Assembly: GCF_004801405.1 (NCBI RefSeq)
Contig: NZ_SSOB01000054.1
Coordinates: forward strand, 1 to 57,999
From: Cohnella fermenti
GTDB taxonomy: Bacteria > Bacillota > Bacilli > Paenibacillales > Paenibacillaceae
DNA length: 57,999 nt
Reading direction: 5' to 3'
Below are positions 8,832 to 17,738 of this stretch, piece by piece. The notes beneath the pieces are model-generated. The model was not told the DNA's origin. It was given only the letters and a program-made list of their open reading frames with translations, and ran no database searches. A program made the position numbers and the translations under genes. The first letter of the stretch is position 1, and the number at the start of each line of letters is the position of its first letter.

Positions 8832-9971
8832 TCAGTTCGTTGTCCGGTAAGGGAGGATGAGATGCAGGCTGTCGTCGTGCTCCGGCTTGAAAATAATCGG
8901 GCTCATCGCGCCGTTGAAGCCAATGAACAGATTGTCGCTGTCGACCACCTTGAGCACGTCGAGCATGTACTTGGAATTGAACGCGATGCGAATCGATTCT
9001 CCGGTCAGCTTCTCGACGGGAAGCACTTCCTGAACGCGGCCCAGCTCAGAGGAGCTTGAGGAGATCTCGATCGCTCCGGATTCGGTGGTCGAGAGGCGAA
9101 CGATGTTCGTCTTCTCTTCGCGGGACAGCAGATACGCACGGTCGATCGCTTCGCTGAGCGCTTTTGTATTGAGGAACAGTTCTGTCTTGAACTGGTTCGG
9201 AATAATCTTGGTAGTATCCGGGAAAGTCCCGTCGAGCATCCGTGTGAAGAACAGGACGTTGCCGACCTTGAACAGCACCTGGCTGTCCGCGACGACGATA
9301 TCCACAAGCACGTTGTGGTCCGGAATAATCTTGGACAATTCGCTGAGCGTCTTGCCGGCGATGACGACGTTGGAGAAGTGCAGCTCCGGATCGACGTCGG
9401 CGTTAACCTTGCACGTAGCGAGACGGTAGCGGTCCGTCGCGACGAACTTCAGAATTCCGTCGTTCAGGCTCCACAGAACCCCTGTCAGAATCGGTGTCGA
9501 TTCGCTTGTCGTTACGGAGAAGATCGTCTGGCGGATCATCGTCTTCAGAATGTCGCCCGGGATGGAGAACACGCGATCCTCTTCGAGAACGGGCAGAACC
9601 GGGAATTCCTCCGGGTCCATTCCCATCAGTTGAATGTCGATCGCTCCCGATTGGATAAACGTCTGGAAGCGTTCGCCCACTTCGATGTTCACTTCTTCAT
9701 CCGGCAGCTTGCGCACGATCTCGACGAAGAACTTGGCCGGAAGCACGACGCTGCCTGCACGATGAATGGTCGAGATGACTTTATCCGCGGTCTCCAGCGG
9801 AATAAAGCTCTGAATAGAGATATCGGTGTCGCTTGCCGTCAGGGTGATTCCTTGAGCGTGCGCATCGATCTTGATCCCGCTAAGGATCGGAATGGTCGTT
9901 CTAGCGGCAACCGCTTTGGATACTTGTTGAACCGCGTCGTTCAACTCATTGCGGGATATCGTCAGTTTCAC
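8832..9971 (-). CDS. dnaN: DNA polymerase III beta subunit (sliding clamp)
   Basis: A 379-residue clamp protein, three repeated clamp domains, starting MKLTISRNELNDAVQQVSKAVAARTTIPILSGI and ending HLILPYRTTN, the conserved clamp C-terminus. It encircles DNA as a dimer and tethers Pol III and repair factors. It lies downstream of dnaA across the origin unwinding region. Confidence 0.98.
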   Translation of the reverse strand: MKLTISRNELNDAVQQVSKAVAARTTIPILSGIKIDAHAQGITLTASDTDISIQSFIPLETADKVISTIHRAGSVVLPAKFFVEIVRKLPDEEVNIEVGERFQTFIQSGAIDIQLMGMDPEEFPVLPVLEEDRVFSIPGDILKTMIRQTIFSVTTSESTPILTGVLWSLNDGILKFVATDRYRLATCKVNADVDPELHFSNVVIAGKTLSELSKIIPDHNVLVDIVVADSQVLFKVGNVLFFTRMLDGTFPDTTKIIPNQFKTELFLNTKALSEAIDRAYLLSREEKTNIVRLSTTESGAIEISSSSSELGRVQEVLPVEKLTGESIRIAFNSKYMLDVLKVVDSDNLFIGFNGAMSPIIFKPEHDDSLHLILPYRTTN

Positions 9972-10159
9972 GGGCTCACCTCGTTATTTCGACTCAGTTT
10001 GTAGATGTTCTTTTATTAAAAAATAGAAGCAGTAGCAGTAGGTGCGGTGGATATGTGGATAAGTACGAAAAGTCGCGAAAACGAAAGCCTATCCACATGT
10101 GTACTCTTTGTGTATAGGCTTTGATGTTTTCCACGGGTATTCGACGGCTGTCGGGACGA
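9972..10159. other. oriC, unwinding part: DnaA boxes, DnaA-trio, A/T-rich element
   Basis: In the dnaA-dnaN gap, a perfect DnaA box TGTGGATAA (10054-10062) is followed, moving toward dnaN, by a G/C-rich spacer. Then comes the six-unit trio TAG-AAG-CAG-TAG-CAG-TAG (10024-10041) and the A/T-rich run TTTTATTAAAAAA (about 10011-10023). This is the basal unwinding layout shown for B. subtilis. More boxes lie at 10089-10097 (CTATCCACA) and, weaker, 10109-10117; those two sit inside the arms of an inverted repeat AAAGCCTAT...ATAGGCTTT (10085-10121) that may also end dnaA transcripts. Confidence 0.85.
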
Positions 10160-11512
10160 TCAGGTTAAGTTCTTGATCTTCTCCGTCAAGCTCTGAATGA
10201 TCTTGAACAGCTCCTGGTCGACCTTCATCTGCGACGAGATCTTCTCGTGGGCGTGAATGACGGTCGTATGGTCGCGTCCGCCGAACGCATCGCCGATCTT
10301 CGGCAGCGAATAATCGGTCATCTCGCGGGACAGGTACATCGCGATCTGGCGCGGGAAGGCGACGGCCTTCGTTCGCTTGCGGGCCTTGAAGTCCTCGAGC
10401 CTGAGGCCGTAGAACTCCCCGACGCGCTGCTGAATGTCCTGGATCGTGATAAGCCGGTTGCGCCCGGTCGGCAGAATATCCTTCAGAGCTTCCGCGGCGA
10501 GATGCGACGACACGTCTTGGTTGGTGAGCGAAGAATAAGCGACAATCCGGATAAGAGCGCCTTCCAATTCGCGGATGTTCGTGTCGATCATGTTCGCGAT
10601 GTACACCATCGCCTCGTTCGGAATGTCGAGATTCTCCGCCTTCGCCTTCTTGCGCAGGATGGCGATCCGAGTCTCCAGGTCAGGCGGCTGAATGTCGGTG
10701 ATGAGGCCCCATTCGAAGCGGGAACGCAGCCGTTCCTCGAGGGTCGGAATCTCCTTCGGCGTGCGGTCGCTGGAGATGATGATCTGCTTGTTCTCTTCAT
10801 GAAGGGCGTTGAACGTATGGAAGAATTCCTCTTGCGTCCCGTCCTTGCCGGCCAGGAACTGAATATCGTCGATCAGCAGGACGTCGATATTGCGGTATTT
10901 GTTCCGGAAGCTCTCCCCGCGATTGTCGCGGATCGCGTTGATGAATTCGTTGGTGAACTTCTCGGACGAGATGTAGAGGACCTTCATGTTCGGATTATGT
11001 TCCAGAATATAATGGCCGATCGCATGCATCAGGTGGGTCTTGCCGAGTCCGACTCCTCCATAGAGGAACAGGGGATTGTAGGCCTTGGCTGGGGCTTCGG
11101 CTACCGCGAGAGAGGCGGCATGCGCGAATCGGTTGCCTACGCCGATGACGAAGGTGTCGAACGTATACTTCGGGTTGAGCAGATGGGTAACGCTCTCCTC
11201 GGCAACGACCGACTTCGGAGCCTGCTTGGGAGGGAATGCGGCGGGCGCTTCGGTGAAGCGCGCCTCTTCGATCGCGAATTTAACTTCGACCGATCGGTTT
11301 AAATAATCGGATAGAGCAGAAGAAACCAGCTTCGTGTATCGGGTCTCCAGCCATTCGGCGGCAAACGTCGTCGGCGCGGTTACTACGACCGTATCGTCTC
11401 CGACGAACGAAGCTTTGGTCGCTTTGAACCAGGTATCGTAACTTGGTTTGCTTAACTTGGTTTGGATGACCGACAATACCTGCTGCCAGATCTCGTTGCT
11501 GCGGCTGTCCAC
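10160..11512 (-). CDS. dnaA: Chromosomal replication initiator DnaA
   Basis: A 450-residue AAA+ initiator that binds DnaA boxes and opens oriC. Domain I is at the N-terminus (NEIWQQVLSVIQTKLSKPSYDTWF), followed by a variable linker. Walker A is FLYGGVGLGKTHLMHAIGHY, Walker B VLLIDDIQFLAGK, with the arginine-finger region RLRSRFEWGL and the DNA-binding signature GGRDHTTVIHAHEKI near the C-terminus. The frame is open to TTG 11545, but AAAGGAGTG precedes GTG 11512 by 6 nt and the conserved DnaA N-terminus begins there. Confidence 0.98.
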   Translation of the reverse strand: MDSRSNEIWQQVLSVIQTKLSKPSYDTWFKATKASFVGDDTVVVTAPTTFAAEWLETRYTKLVSSALSDYLNRSVEVKFAIEEARFTEAPAAFPPKQAPKSVVAEESVTHLLNPKYTFDTFVIGVGNRFAHAASLAVAEAPAKAYNPLFLYGGVGLGKTHLMHAIGHYILEHNPNMKVLYISSEKFTNEFINAIRDNRGESFRNKYRNIDVLLIDDIQFLAGKDGTQEEFFHTFNALHEENKQIIISSDRTPKEIPTLEERLRSRFEWGLITDIQPPDLETRIAILRKKAKAENLDIPNEAMVYIANMIDTNIRELEGALIRIVAYSSLTNQDVSSHLAAEALKDILPTGRNRLITIQDIQQRVGEFYGLRLEDFKARKRTKAVAFPRQIAMYLSREMTDYSLPKIGDAFGGRDHTTVIHAHEKISSQMKVDQELFKIIQSLTEKIKNLT

Positions 11513-11890
11513 ATGAGTCACTCCTTTACCTAGACAAGCGGACAATGAGCATTCTACTGTCGAACGAAGGCAACCCGATAAAGTTGTCCACAGTTCTCAC
11601 GGAATTAAATATCGGGTTGTCCGCAATTTATGGATGTTGTTCACAAAGTTATTCACAGGGTGTTGATAAAACAGGTCCGTTTGGATGCTATCCACGAAGA
11701 AAGATAGAACTAATCATAGCAGATGAACCCGCATAATTCAACGAAATGCGGCCTGTTATCCACAAATTCAATAACTTGTGGATGAAACCTGTGCACAACA
11801 CTAGATATTGTTGATACATTGTGAGACTTTTCGACAAAACCCGTTAATATCCGAAAAAACGACGATATGTTATTCACATGTGTACAAAGA
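11513..11890. other. oriC, upstream DnaA-box cluster (incAB-like)
   Basis: Upstream of dnaA there are at least seven DnaA-box-like 9-mers. These are TTGTCCACA (11584-11592), TTGTTCACA (11637-11645), TTATTCACA (11649-11657), CTATCCACG (11688-11696), TTATCCACA perfect (11756-11764), TGTGGATGA (11777-11785) and TTATTCACA (11870-11878). The density and position match the upstream half of a bipartite Bacillales origin and imply DnaA autoregulation. A 10-bp inverted repeat CAACCCGATA/TATCGGGTTG lies at 11571-11619 in the dnaA leader. From 11890 to 12085 nothing else stands out. Confidence 0.85.
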
Positions 11891-12085
11891 TGCAACGAGG
11901 ATGAAATTACTCACAAGCCGTTTGTTGCTGTCGGAAGCTGCGAACGTTCGGCTGTCGATATTTCGGTTCTCCGCCTGTGGATTTCGCTTCTATATAAGGG
12001 ATATGTATTAAGGAGGGACGAGCAGCGATAAGAAGGCATAAAAGAGGGCCAAGTGAGGAAGGTATTGGTTAAGGGGGACGATTGC

Positions 12086-12115
12086 TTGACTTTCGGGCCG
12101 TTGTTATGGTTTAAT
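12086..12115 (+). promoter_or_regulatory. Promoter of rpmH
   Basis: TTGACT (12086-12091), 18 bp, then TTTAAT (12110-12115), about 37 bp before the rpmH start codon. It is the natural start of the rightward rpmH-rnpA transcript, divergent from dnaA. Confidence 0.6.
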
Positions 12116-12152
12116 TTAAGGACCTGAGTTTTGAAGTAAGGGGGTATGATCT

Positions 12153-12287
12153 GTGGGTCCTACATTTAAGCCAAATGTAAGCAAGCGCAAGAAGGTTCAC
12201 GGCTTCCGTAGCCGCATGAGCTCCAAGAATGGACGCAAGGTCCTGAAGGCTCGTCGTCAGAAAGGCCGCAAAGTGCTGTCTGCTTAA
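12153..12287 (+). CDS. rpmH: 50S ribosomal protein L34
   Basis: A 44-residue highly basic protein, translated from GTG: MGPTFKPNVSKRKKVHGFRS and so on, ending RQKGRKVLSA. This is L34 at its usual length. The start is preceded by AAGGGGG at 8 nt. L34 is the first gene of the conserved rightward block beside oriC. A terminator follows within 10 nt, so rnpA is reached by read-through or its own promoter. Confidence 0.97.
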   Translation: MGPTFKPNVSKRKKVHGFRSRMSSKNGRKVLKARRQKGRKVLSA

Positions 12288-12295
12288 AGATAAAG

Positions 12296-12319
12296 AGACC
12301 ACGTCAGGTGGTCTTTTTT
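12296..12319 (+). terminator. Terminator after rpmH
   Basis: AGACCAC pairs with GTGGTCT around a GTCAG loop, followed by six Ts. It would attenuate transcription between the abundant L34 message and rnpA. Confidence 0.85.
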
Positions 12320-12392
12320 CTTTATATTAGGTTCATAATAGTAGCATTCGTTATTTCAATGAGGGAACGAGTGGGTCGGGGGACGGTGTGAG

Positions 12393-12833
12393 ATGCAGAG
12401 GAAGCTGCGCCTTCGGAACCGAGAGGATTTCAATCGGATATATCGGCACGGGCAATCGTTCGCGAATTCCCAGTTCGTCGTCTACTGGCGGAGATGGTCG
12501 GAGACGGAGCGGTTCCGACTGGGCATCTCCGCGAGCAGCAAGCTTGGCGGCGCGGTCGTGCGCAACGGACTCCGCAGAAGGATTAAGGAGATCGTACGAC
12601 TGAATGCGGGCAAGCTCAACGACGGATTGGATCTTATATTAATAGTAAGAAAGCCGGCGCTCGGCCTGTCTTACCAGGAGATGGAGCGAAGCGTGCTGCA
12701 TGTTCTGCGCAAGGCCGGATTGACGAAGGGTTCGACGCCTCCGCCTGCGAAGTCCTACGGCAAGAGAGCCGCCGGTGGAGGCGCTCCCAAGAACTCGCGC
12801 AGCGGCGGTCCTCGCGCTTTTCTTTGCCTTTAG
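12393..12833 (+). CDS. rnpA: Ribonuclease P protein component
   Basis: A 146-residue basic protein that assists the RNase P RNA in maturing tRNA 5' ends. The fold is recognisable from MQRKLRLRNREDFNRIYRHGQSF, with the RNR signature VVRNGLRRRIKEIVR near residues 53-67. The C-terminal ~35 residues (PPPAKSYGKRAAGGGAPKNSRSGG) are a low-complexity basic extension beyond the ~115-residue core. It lies between rpmH and yidC. Start ATG follows GGGGGACGG. Confidence 0.95.
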   Translation: MQRKLRLRNREDFNRIYRHGQSFANSQFVVYWRRWSETERFRLGISASSKLGGAVVRNGLRRRIKEIVRLNAGKLNDGLDLILIVRKPALGLSYQEMERSVLHVLRKAGLTKGSTPPPAKSYGKRAAGGGAPKNSRSGGPRAFLCL

Positions 12834-12919
12834 TAGTATGGTATAGTGGATTTGTATGCAATGACCGTACTTGCATGATTAATGATATACGGATAGGCAA
12901 GCAGGAGAGGAGTTTGCAC

Positions 12920-13780
12920 GTGTTCTTGTTGCGCAATCGCAAGTGGTGGATTACACTCAGCGCGTTGTCCGCGCTCATTCTGCTGCTGTCGGGTTGTACG
13001 CCTAACACAGCGAAGAAGACGACGGAAGAGCTTCAGAATTCTCACGGCTGGTGGGACAGCAACGTCGTTTACTGGTTCTCGCTTATGTTGGACAAGTTCG
13101 CCGACTGGTTCGGCGGGGAGTATGGACTGTCGATTCTTATTCTGACGATTATCGTCCGTACGCTTATTTTGCCGCTAAGCATCAAGCAATATAAGAATTC
13201 GAAGGCGATGCAGAAGCTGCAGCCCGAGATGGTGAAGATTCGCGAGAAGCACAAGGACGAACCGCAGAAGCAGCAGGAAGCGATGATGAAGCTCTACCAG
13301 GAGCATCAAGTCAATCCGCTGGCGGGATGCTTGCCGCTGCTCGTGCAGATGCCGATCTTCATCGCGCTGTACCGGGCGATTACGATCAACTCGGAGATTA
13401 GCGCGCACCAATTCCTGTGGCTGGAGCTGGGAGAGAAGGACCCGTACCACATCTTGCCGGTCATCGCGGCCATTACGACGTTCGTGCAGTCGTACATGAT
13501 GATGACGATGAATCCGCAGCAGCAGATGGGGCCGATGAAGGCGCTGATGTTCGTCTTCCCGGTCATGATCTTCGTCATGGCGTTGAACTTCCCGTCCGCG
13601 TTGCCGCTTTACTGGATTTACACGAACCTCTACACCATCATTCAGAATTACTTCATGTATGGACGTTCGCCGAAGCCGGAAGGTAAAGGCAAGGAGGCCA
13701 TGCCAAGTGAAAAAACTGGTGGCAATCGGAAAAACAGTGGAAGCGGCGGTAAGAAGCGGTCTAAATCAACTGGGCGTTGA
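12920..13780 (+). CDS. yidC: Membrane protein insertase YidC/SpoIIIJ
   Basis: A ~286-residue lipoprotein insertase of the Oxa1/YidC family that inserts membrane proteins with or without Sec. The N-terminus from GTG 12920 is a lipoprotein signal (LLRNRKWWITLSALSALILLLSGC) with the lipobox LLSG-C. The core follows with YGLSILILTIIVRTLILPLSIKQYKNSKAMQKLQPE and the substrate-groove arginine of this region. The frame is open to 12824, but GGAGAGG at 12904-12910 fixes the start. The 3' end overlaps khpB, the spoIIIJ-jag pair of Bacillales. Confidence 0.95.
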   Translation: MFLLRNRKWWITLSALSALILLLSGCTPNTAKKTTEELQNSHGWWDSNVVYWFSLMLDKFADWFGGEYGLSILILTIIVRTLILPLSIKQYKNSKAMQKLQPEMVKIREKHKDEPQKQQEAMMKLYQEHQVNPLAGCLPLLVQMPIFIALYRAITINSEISAHQFLWLELGEKDPYHILPVIAAITTFVQSYMMMTMNPQQQMGPMKALMFVFPVMIFVMALNFPSALPLYWIYTNLYTIIQNYFMYGRSPKPEGKGKEAMPSEKTGGNRKNSGSGGKKRSKSTGR

Positions 13781-14324
13781 GGAAGACCGAGTAGAAGTGT
13801 CCATCCTTGAGCATCCTAGCCGAGGGTTGTTCGGACTTATCGGCTCGAAGGATGCCAAGGTGGAGCTAAGCGTGAAGCCGGACGGCATTGAAGAGGCGAT
13901 GGCATTCCTGCGGGAGCTGACGGGGGCCATGGATCTTCAAGTAGCGGTGGAGCGGAGCGAGGAAGCCGAGCAGACAACGATCAACTTGACGGGCGGCGAG
14001 CTCGGCATTCTGATCGGCCGAAGAGGCCAGACGCTCGACTCCTTGCAATACTTGACCAACATTGTCGCCAATCGGCATTCGGACAAGCATCTGCGGGTCG
14101 TGCTCGACGCCGAGAACTTCCGGGAGCGCAGGAAGCAGACGCTCGAAGCGCTGTCGGAACGAATGGCCAGCCGGGTTATCCGGTCGAAGCGGGAAGTGGT
14201 GCTTGAGCCGATGTCGTCCCAGGAACGCAAGATCATTCATTCCCGGCTTCAATCCAATCCTTATGTGAAGACTTACAGCCAAGGCGATGAACCGAACCGA
14301 AGCATCGTTATCGCCCCTAAGTAA
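13707..14324 (+). CDS. khpB: RNA-binding protein KhpB (Jag)
   Basis: A 205-residue protein with a Jag N-terminal domain (VKKLVAIGKTVEAAVRSGLNQLGVEEDRVEV), a KH domain (GILIGRRGQTLDSLQYLTNIVANR, about residues 108-131) and an R3H domain at the C-terminus (SSQERKIIHSRLQSNPYVKTYSQG). KhpB acts with KhpA in RNA binding and cell-elongation control. GTG 13707 is chosen because AAGGAGG lies 7 nt upstream. The gene overlaps the end of yidC by 74 nt in another frame, implying translational coupling. Confidence 0.93.
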   Translation: MKKLVAIGKTVEAAVRSGLNQLGVEEDRVEVSILEHPSRGLFGLIGSKDAKVELSVKPDGIEEAMAFLRELTGAMDLQVAVERSEEAEQTTINLTGGELGILIGRRGQTLDSLQYLTNIVANRHSDKHLRVVLDAENFRERRKQTLEALSERMASRVIRSKREVVLEPMSSQERKIIHSRLQSNPYVKTYSQGDEPNRSIVIAPK

Positions 14325-14337
14325 ATCGATCGCAACT

Positions 14338-14378
14338 ACGCAATGGCTTCCGCATTCCTGCGGATCATTGCGTTTTTT
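14338..14378 (+). terminator. Terminator after khpB
   Basis: ACGCAATG (14338-14345) pairs with CATTGCGT (14366-14373), with an inner CCGCA/TGCGG stem, and is followed by a T run. It ends the rnpA-yidC-khpB transcript; mnmE begins 50 nt later. Confidence 0.9.
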
Positions 14379-14427
14379 ACATCTTATAAGGGCGTTGCCC
14401 GAGAAGCGCGCAAGAGAGGGAGAGAGA

Positions 14428-15804
14428 ATGACGGAAGATACGATAGCGGCGGTAGCGACAGCGCTTGGAGAGGGAAGCATCGCCGTCGTTCGGGTGAGCG
14501 GGGCGGAAGCGATCGAGCGGATCGCCCCATTGTTCAAGTCGAAGACGGATCTGCGCGAGGCGGATTCGCATACGGTGCATTACGGCTTGATTCGGGACCC
14601 GATGGACGGCTCGGTTCTGGACGAAGTGCTGGTGACGGTGATGAAGGGACCGCGTTCGTTCACGGCGGAGGATGTCGTCGAGATCAGCACGCATGGGGGC
14701 ATCGTCGCGGTTCAAGCGGTGCTTGAGCTTGTCCTGAGAAGCGGCGTGCGGATGGCGGAGCCGGGAGAGTTCACGAAGCGGGCGTTCTTGAACGGGCGCA
14801 TCGATCTGGCGCAGGCTGAGGCGGTTATCGACCTGATCCGGTCGAAGTCAAGCCGCGCGTTCCAGGTTGCAAGGAAGCAGGCAGAAGGCGCGCTGTCGAA
14901 GCGAATCGTCCCGTTGCGCAGGCAATTGATCGAGCTGCTTGCGCATGTCGAGGTGAACATCGATTACCCCGAGCATGACGTGGTGGAGATGACGACTGCT
15001 TCCATCACCGACACGTGCGGACAGGTGAAGACGATTGTCGAGCAGCTTCTGATCACGGCGGCCGAAGGCAAAATATTGCGAGAGGGCATCGTAACGGCGA
15101 TTGTCGGAAGACCGAATGCCGGCAAGTCGTCGCTGCTGAATGCGCTGGCGCAGGAGAATAAGGCGATCGTGACGGATATTCCCGGAACGACCCGGGATAT
15201 TGTCGAGGAATCGGTGTCGCTCTCCGGCATTCCCCTGCGGCTTCTGGATACTGCGGGAATCCGCGAGACGAGCGATGTGGTGGAGAGAATCGGTGTCGAG
15301 CGTTCGCGCGGGGCGCTGCTCGAGGCGGATCTTATTCTGCTCGTGCTGAATCGCAACGAGGAGCTGCATGAGGATGAACGCAAGCTGCTTGAAGATTTGG
15401 TTGACCGCCCGGTCATTATCGTGTTGAATAAGAGTGATCTCGAGAATCGCTTGGATCTCGAAGAGATCGAAGCGCGATACCCGAAGGAGCGGATGGTCTC
15501 GATCTCGGCGAGAGAGGGAAGCGGGATCGACCAGTTGGAGAAGGCGGTGTCGCGTCTCTTCTTCGGAGGCAGCATCGAGAGCGGGGATCTCACGTATGTG
15601 AGCAATGCCCGGCATATCGCGCTCCTGCATCAGACCGTTCAGTCGTTAAACGATGCGATCGAGGCGGCGGACGCCGGCATCCCGATCGATCTCATTCAGA
15701 TCGACTTGGCGCGTGCGTGGGAGCTGCTTGGGGAGATCGTCGGAGATTCGGTTGGAGAGTCGTTGTTGGATCAAATTTTCTCCCAATTCTGTTTGGGTAA
15801 ATAG
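14428..15804 (+). CDS. mnmE: tRNA modification GTPase MnmE
   Basis: A 458-residue GTPase that, with MnmG, builds the cmnm5 group on U34 of certain tRNAs. The N-terminal folate-binding domain starts MTEDTIAAVATALGEGSIAVVRVSG. The G domain carries VGRPNAGKSSLLNAL (about 225-239), the switch DIPGTTRD, DTAG and NKSD. The protein ends FCLGK, the catalytic C-(x)-GK tail. ATG 14428 follows GGGAGAGAG; the frame extends further upstream but without support. Confidence 0.97.
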   Translation: MTEDTIAAVATALGEGSIAVVRVSGAEAIERIAPLFKSKTDLREADSHTVHYGLIRDPMDGSVLDEVLVTVMKGPRSFTAEDVVEISTHGGIVAVQAVLELVLRSGVRMAEPGEFTKRAFLNGRIDLAQAEAVIDLIRSKSSRAFQVARKQAEGALSKRIVPLRRQLIELLAHVEVNIDYPEHDVVEMTTASITDTCGQVKTIVEQLLITAAEGKILREGIVTAIVGRPNAGKSSLLNALAQENKAIVTDIPGTTRDIVEESVSLSGIPLRLLDTAGIRETSDVVERIGVERSRGALLEADLILLVLNRNEELHEDERKLLEDLVDRPVIIVLNKSDLENRLDLEEIEARYPKERMVSISAREGSGIDQLEKAVSRLFFGGSIESGDLTYVSNARHIALLHQTVQSLNDAIEAADAGIPIDLIQIDLARAWELLGEIVGDSVGESLLDQIFSQFCLGK

Positions 15805-15839
15805 TGGAAAATATAATGGCGATAAGGAGAGTGAAAACG

Positions 15840-17738
15840 ATGGGTTACCTGGCTGGCGAATACGACGTCATTGTCATCGGAGCGGGCCATGCCGGTTGCG
15901 AAGCGGCGCTTGCCGCCGCGCGAATGGGCTGCGAGACGTTGCTGCTCACGATCAACCTGGACATGATCGCCTTTATGCCCTGCAACCCGTCGGTCGGCGG
16001 GCCGGCGAAGGGGCATGTCGTCCGCGAGATCGATGCGCTTGGCGGAGAGATGGGAAGGAACATCGATAAGACGTTTATTCAGATGAGAATGCTGAACACG
16101 GGCAAGGGACCGGCCGTACATGCGCTGCGCGCGCAAGCGGATAAGTTCCTGTACCAGCACACGATGAAGGAGACGATCGAGAAGGAGGAGACGCTGACGC
16201 TGCGGCAAGGCATGGCCGAGGATCTGATCGTGGAGGACGGCATATGCCGCGGGGTCGTGACGAAGACGGGAGCGGAGTATCGGGCGAAGACCGTCGTGCT
16301 CACAACCGGCACCTACCTTCGAGGCAAGGTTATTATGGGCGAATTGATGTACGAGAGCGGGCCGAACAATCAGCAGCCGGCGGTTAAGCTGTCGGAATCG
16401 CTGCGCAATCTCGGCATCCAACTCGTTCGCTTCAAGACGGGCACCCCGCCGCGCGTCCATCAGGATACGATCGACTTCAGCAAGACGGAGATCCAGCCCG
16501 GCGACGAGAAGCCGAAGTACTTCTCGTTCGAGACGGAGTATATGGAACGTTCCAACGAGCAGCTTCCTTGCTGGCTTACGTATACTTCCGAGGATACGCA
16601 CCGGATCATCAACGACAATCTCCACCGCGCTCCGATGTTCTCGGGGGCGATCGAAGGGACGGGGCCGCGTTATTGCCCGTCGATCGAAGACAAGATCGTT
16701 CGCTTCGCCGACAAGCCGAAGCATCAGATCTTCCTCGAGCCGGAAGGACGCAATACGAAGGAATACTACGTTCAAGGCCTGTCGACAAGCATGCCGGAAG
16801 ACGTTCAATTACAAATTCTGCGTTCGATTCCGGGCCTGGAGAAGGTCGAGATGATGAGAACGGGCTATGCGATCGAATACGATGCGGTTGTTCCGACACA
16901 GTTGTGGCCGTCGCTGGAGATGAAGCTTGTGCCGAATCTGTTCACGGCCGGACAGATCAACGGAACGTCGGGCTACGAAGAAGCTGCCGGACAAGGAATT
17001 ATGGCCGGCATTAACGCCGCTCGCAAGGCGAAGGGCGAAGAGCCGGTCATCATTGACCGTTCCGCCGGTTATATCGGCGTTATGATCGACGACCTCGTAA
17101 CGAAGGGGACGAACGAGCCGTATCGCCTGCTCACATCGAGAGCGGAGTATCGGCTGCTGCTTCGCCATGACAATGCGGACCTGCGCCTGACGCCGATCGG
17201 CCGGGAGATCGGCTTGATCACGGAAGCCCGCTATGAGAAGTTCCTGGAGAAGAAGGCGCTCGTGGAAGGGGAGCTGGTCCGGTTGAAGGAGACGAAGTTC
17301 CGTCCGGACGAAGCGGTGCAAGCAATGCTGGCCGGCCTCGACTCCGCGCCGATTCAGAACACGACGGATGGGCTGACGTTGCTCCGCAGGCCGGAGGTAA
17401 CCTACACCGATCTGGAACGATTGTCCCCGTCTCCCGTCGAATTGACGGAAGATATGAAGGAACAAGTCGAGATTCAGACGAAGTACACCGGTTATATCGA
17501 GAAGCAACTGCTTCAGGTCGAACGGCTGAGCAAGATGGAGAAGAAAAAGATACCGGACGATATCGACTACTCGGTTATTCACGGCTTGGCAACGGAAGCG
17601 AGGCAGAAGCTCGATAAGATTCGTCCGCTGTCCATCGGCCAGGCTTCGCGAATCTCCGGCGTCACTCCGGCGGATCTCTCGATTCTGCTTGTTCACTTGG
17701 AGCATTACAACCGGGTTACGGCTGCGAGGAGCTCTTGA
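15840..17738 (+). CDS. mnmG: tRNA uridine 5-carboxymethylaminomethyl modification enzyme MnmG
   Basis: A 632-residue FAD- and NADH-dependent partner of MnmE. The FAD dinucleotide fold is YDVIVIGAGHAGCEAALAAARMG at the N-terminus. GidA signatures CNPSVGGPAKGHVVREIDALGG and GTPPRV follow, and a C-terminal helical domain recruits MnmE and tRNA. ATG 15840 has AAGGAGAG 7 nt upstream and gives the standard N-terminus. It lies 35 nt after mnmE and shares its stop with the rsmG start (TGATG). Confidence 0.97.
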   Translation: MGYLAGEYDVIVIGAGHAGCEAALAAARMGCETLLLTINLDMIAFMPCNPSVGGPAKGHVVREIDALGGEMGRNIDKTFIQMRMLNTGKGPAVHALRAQADKFLYQHTMKETIEKEETLTLRQGMAEDLIVEDGICRGVVTKTGAEYRAKTVVLTTGTYLRGKVIMGELMYESGPNNQQPAVKLSESLRNLGIQLVRFKTGTPPRVHQDTIDFSKTEIQPGDEKPKYFSFETEYMERSNEQLPCWLTYTSEDTHRIINDNLHRAPMFSGAIEGTGPRYCPSIEDKIVRFADKPKHQIFLEPEGRNTKEYYVQGLSTSMPEDVQLQILRSIPGLEKVEMMRTGYAIEYDAVVPTQLWPSLEMKLVPNLFTAGQINGTSGYEEAAGQGIMAGINAARKAKGEEPVIIDRSAGYIGVMIDDLVTKGTNEPYRLLTSRAEYRLLLRHDNADLRLTPIGREIGLITEARYEKFLEKKALVEGELVRLKETKFRPDEAVQAMLAGLDSAPIQNTTDGLTLLRRPEVTYTDLERLSPSPVELTEDMKEQVEIQTKYTGYIEKQLLQVERLSKMEKKKIPDDIDYSVIHGLATEARQKLDKIRPLSIGQASRISGVTPADLSILLVHLEHYNRVTAARSS

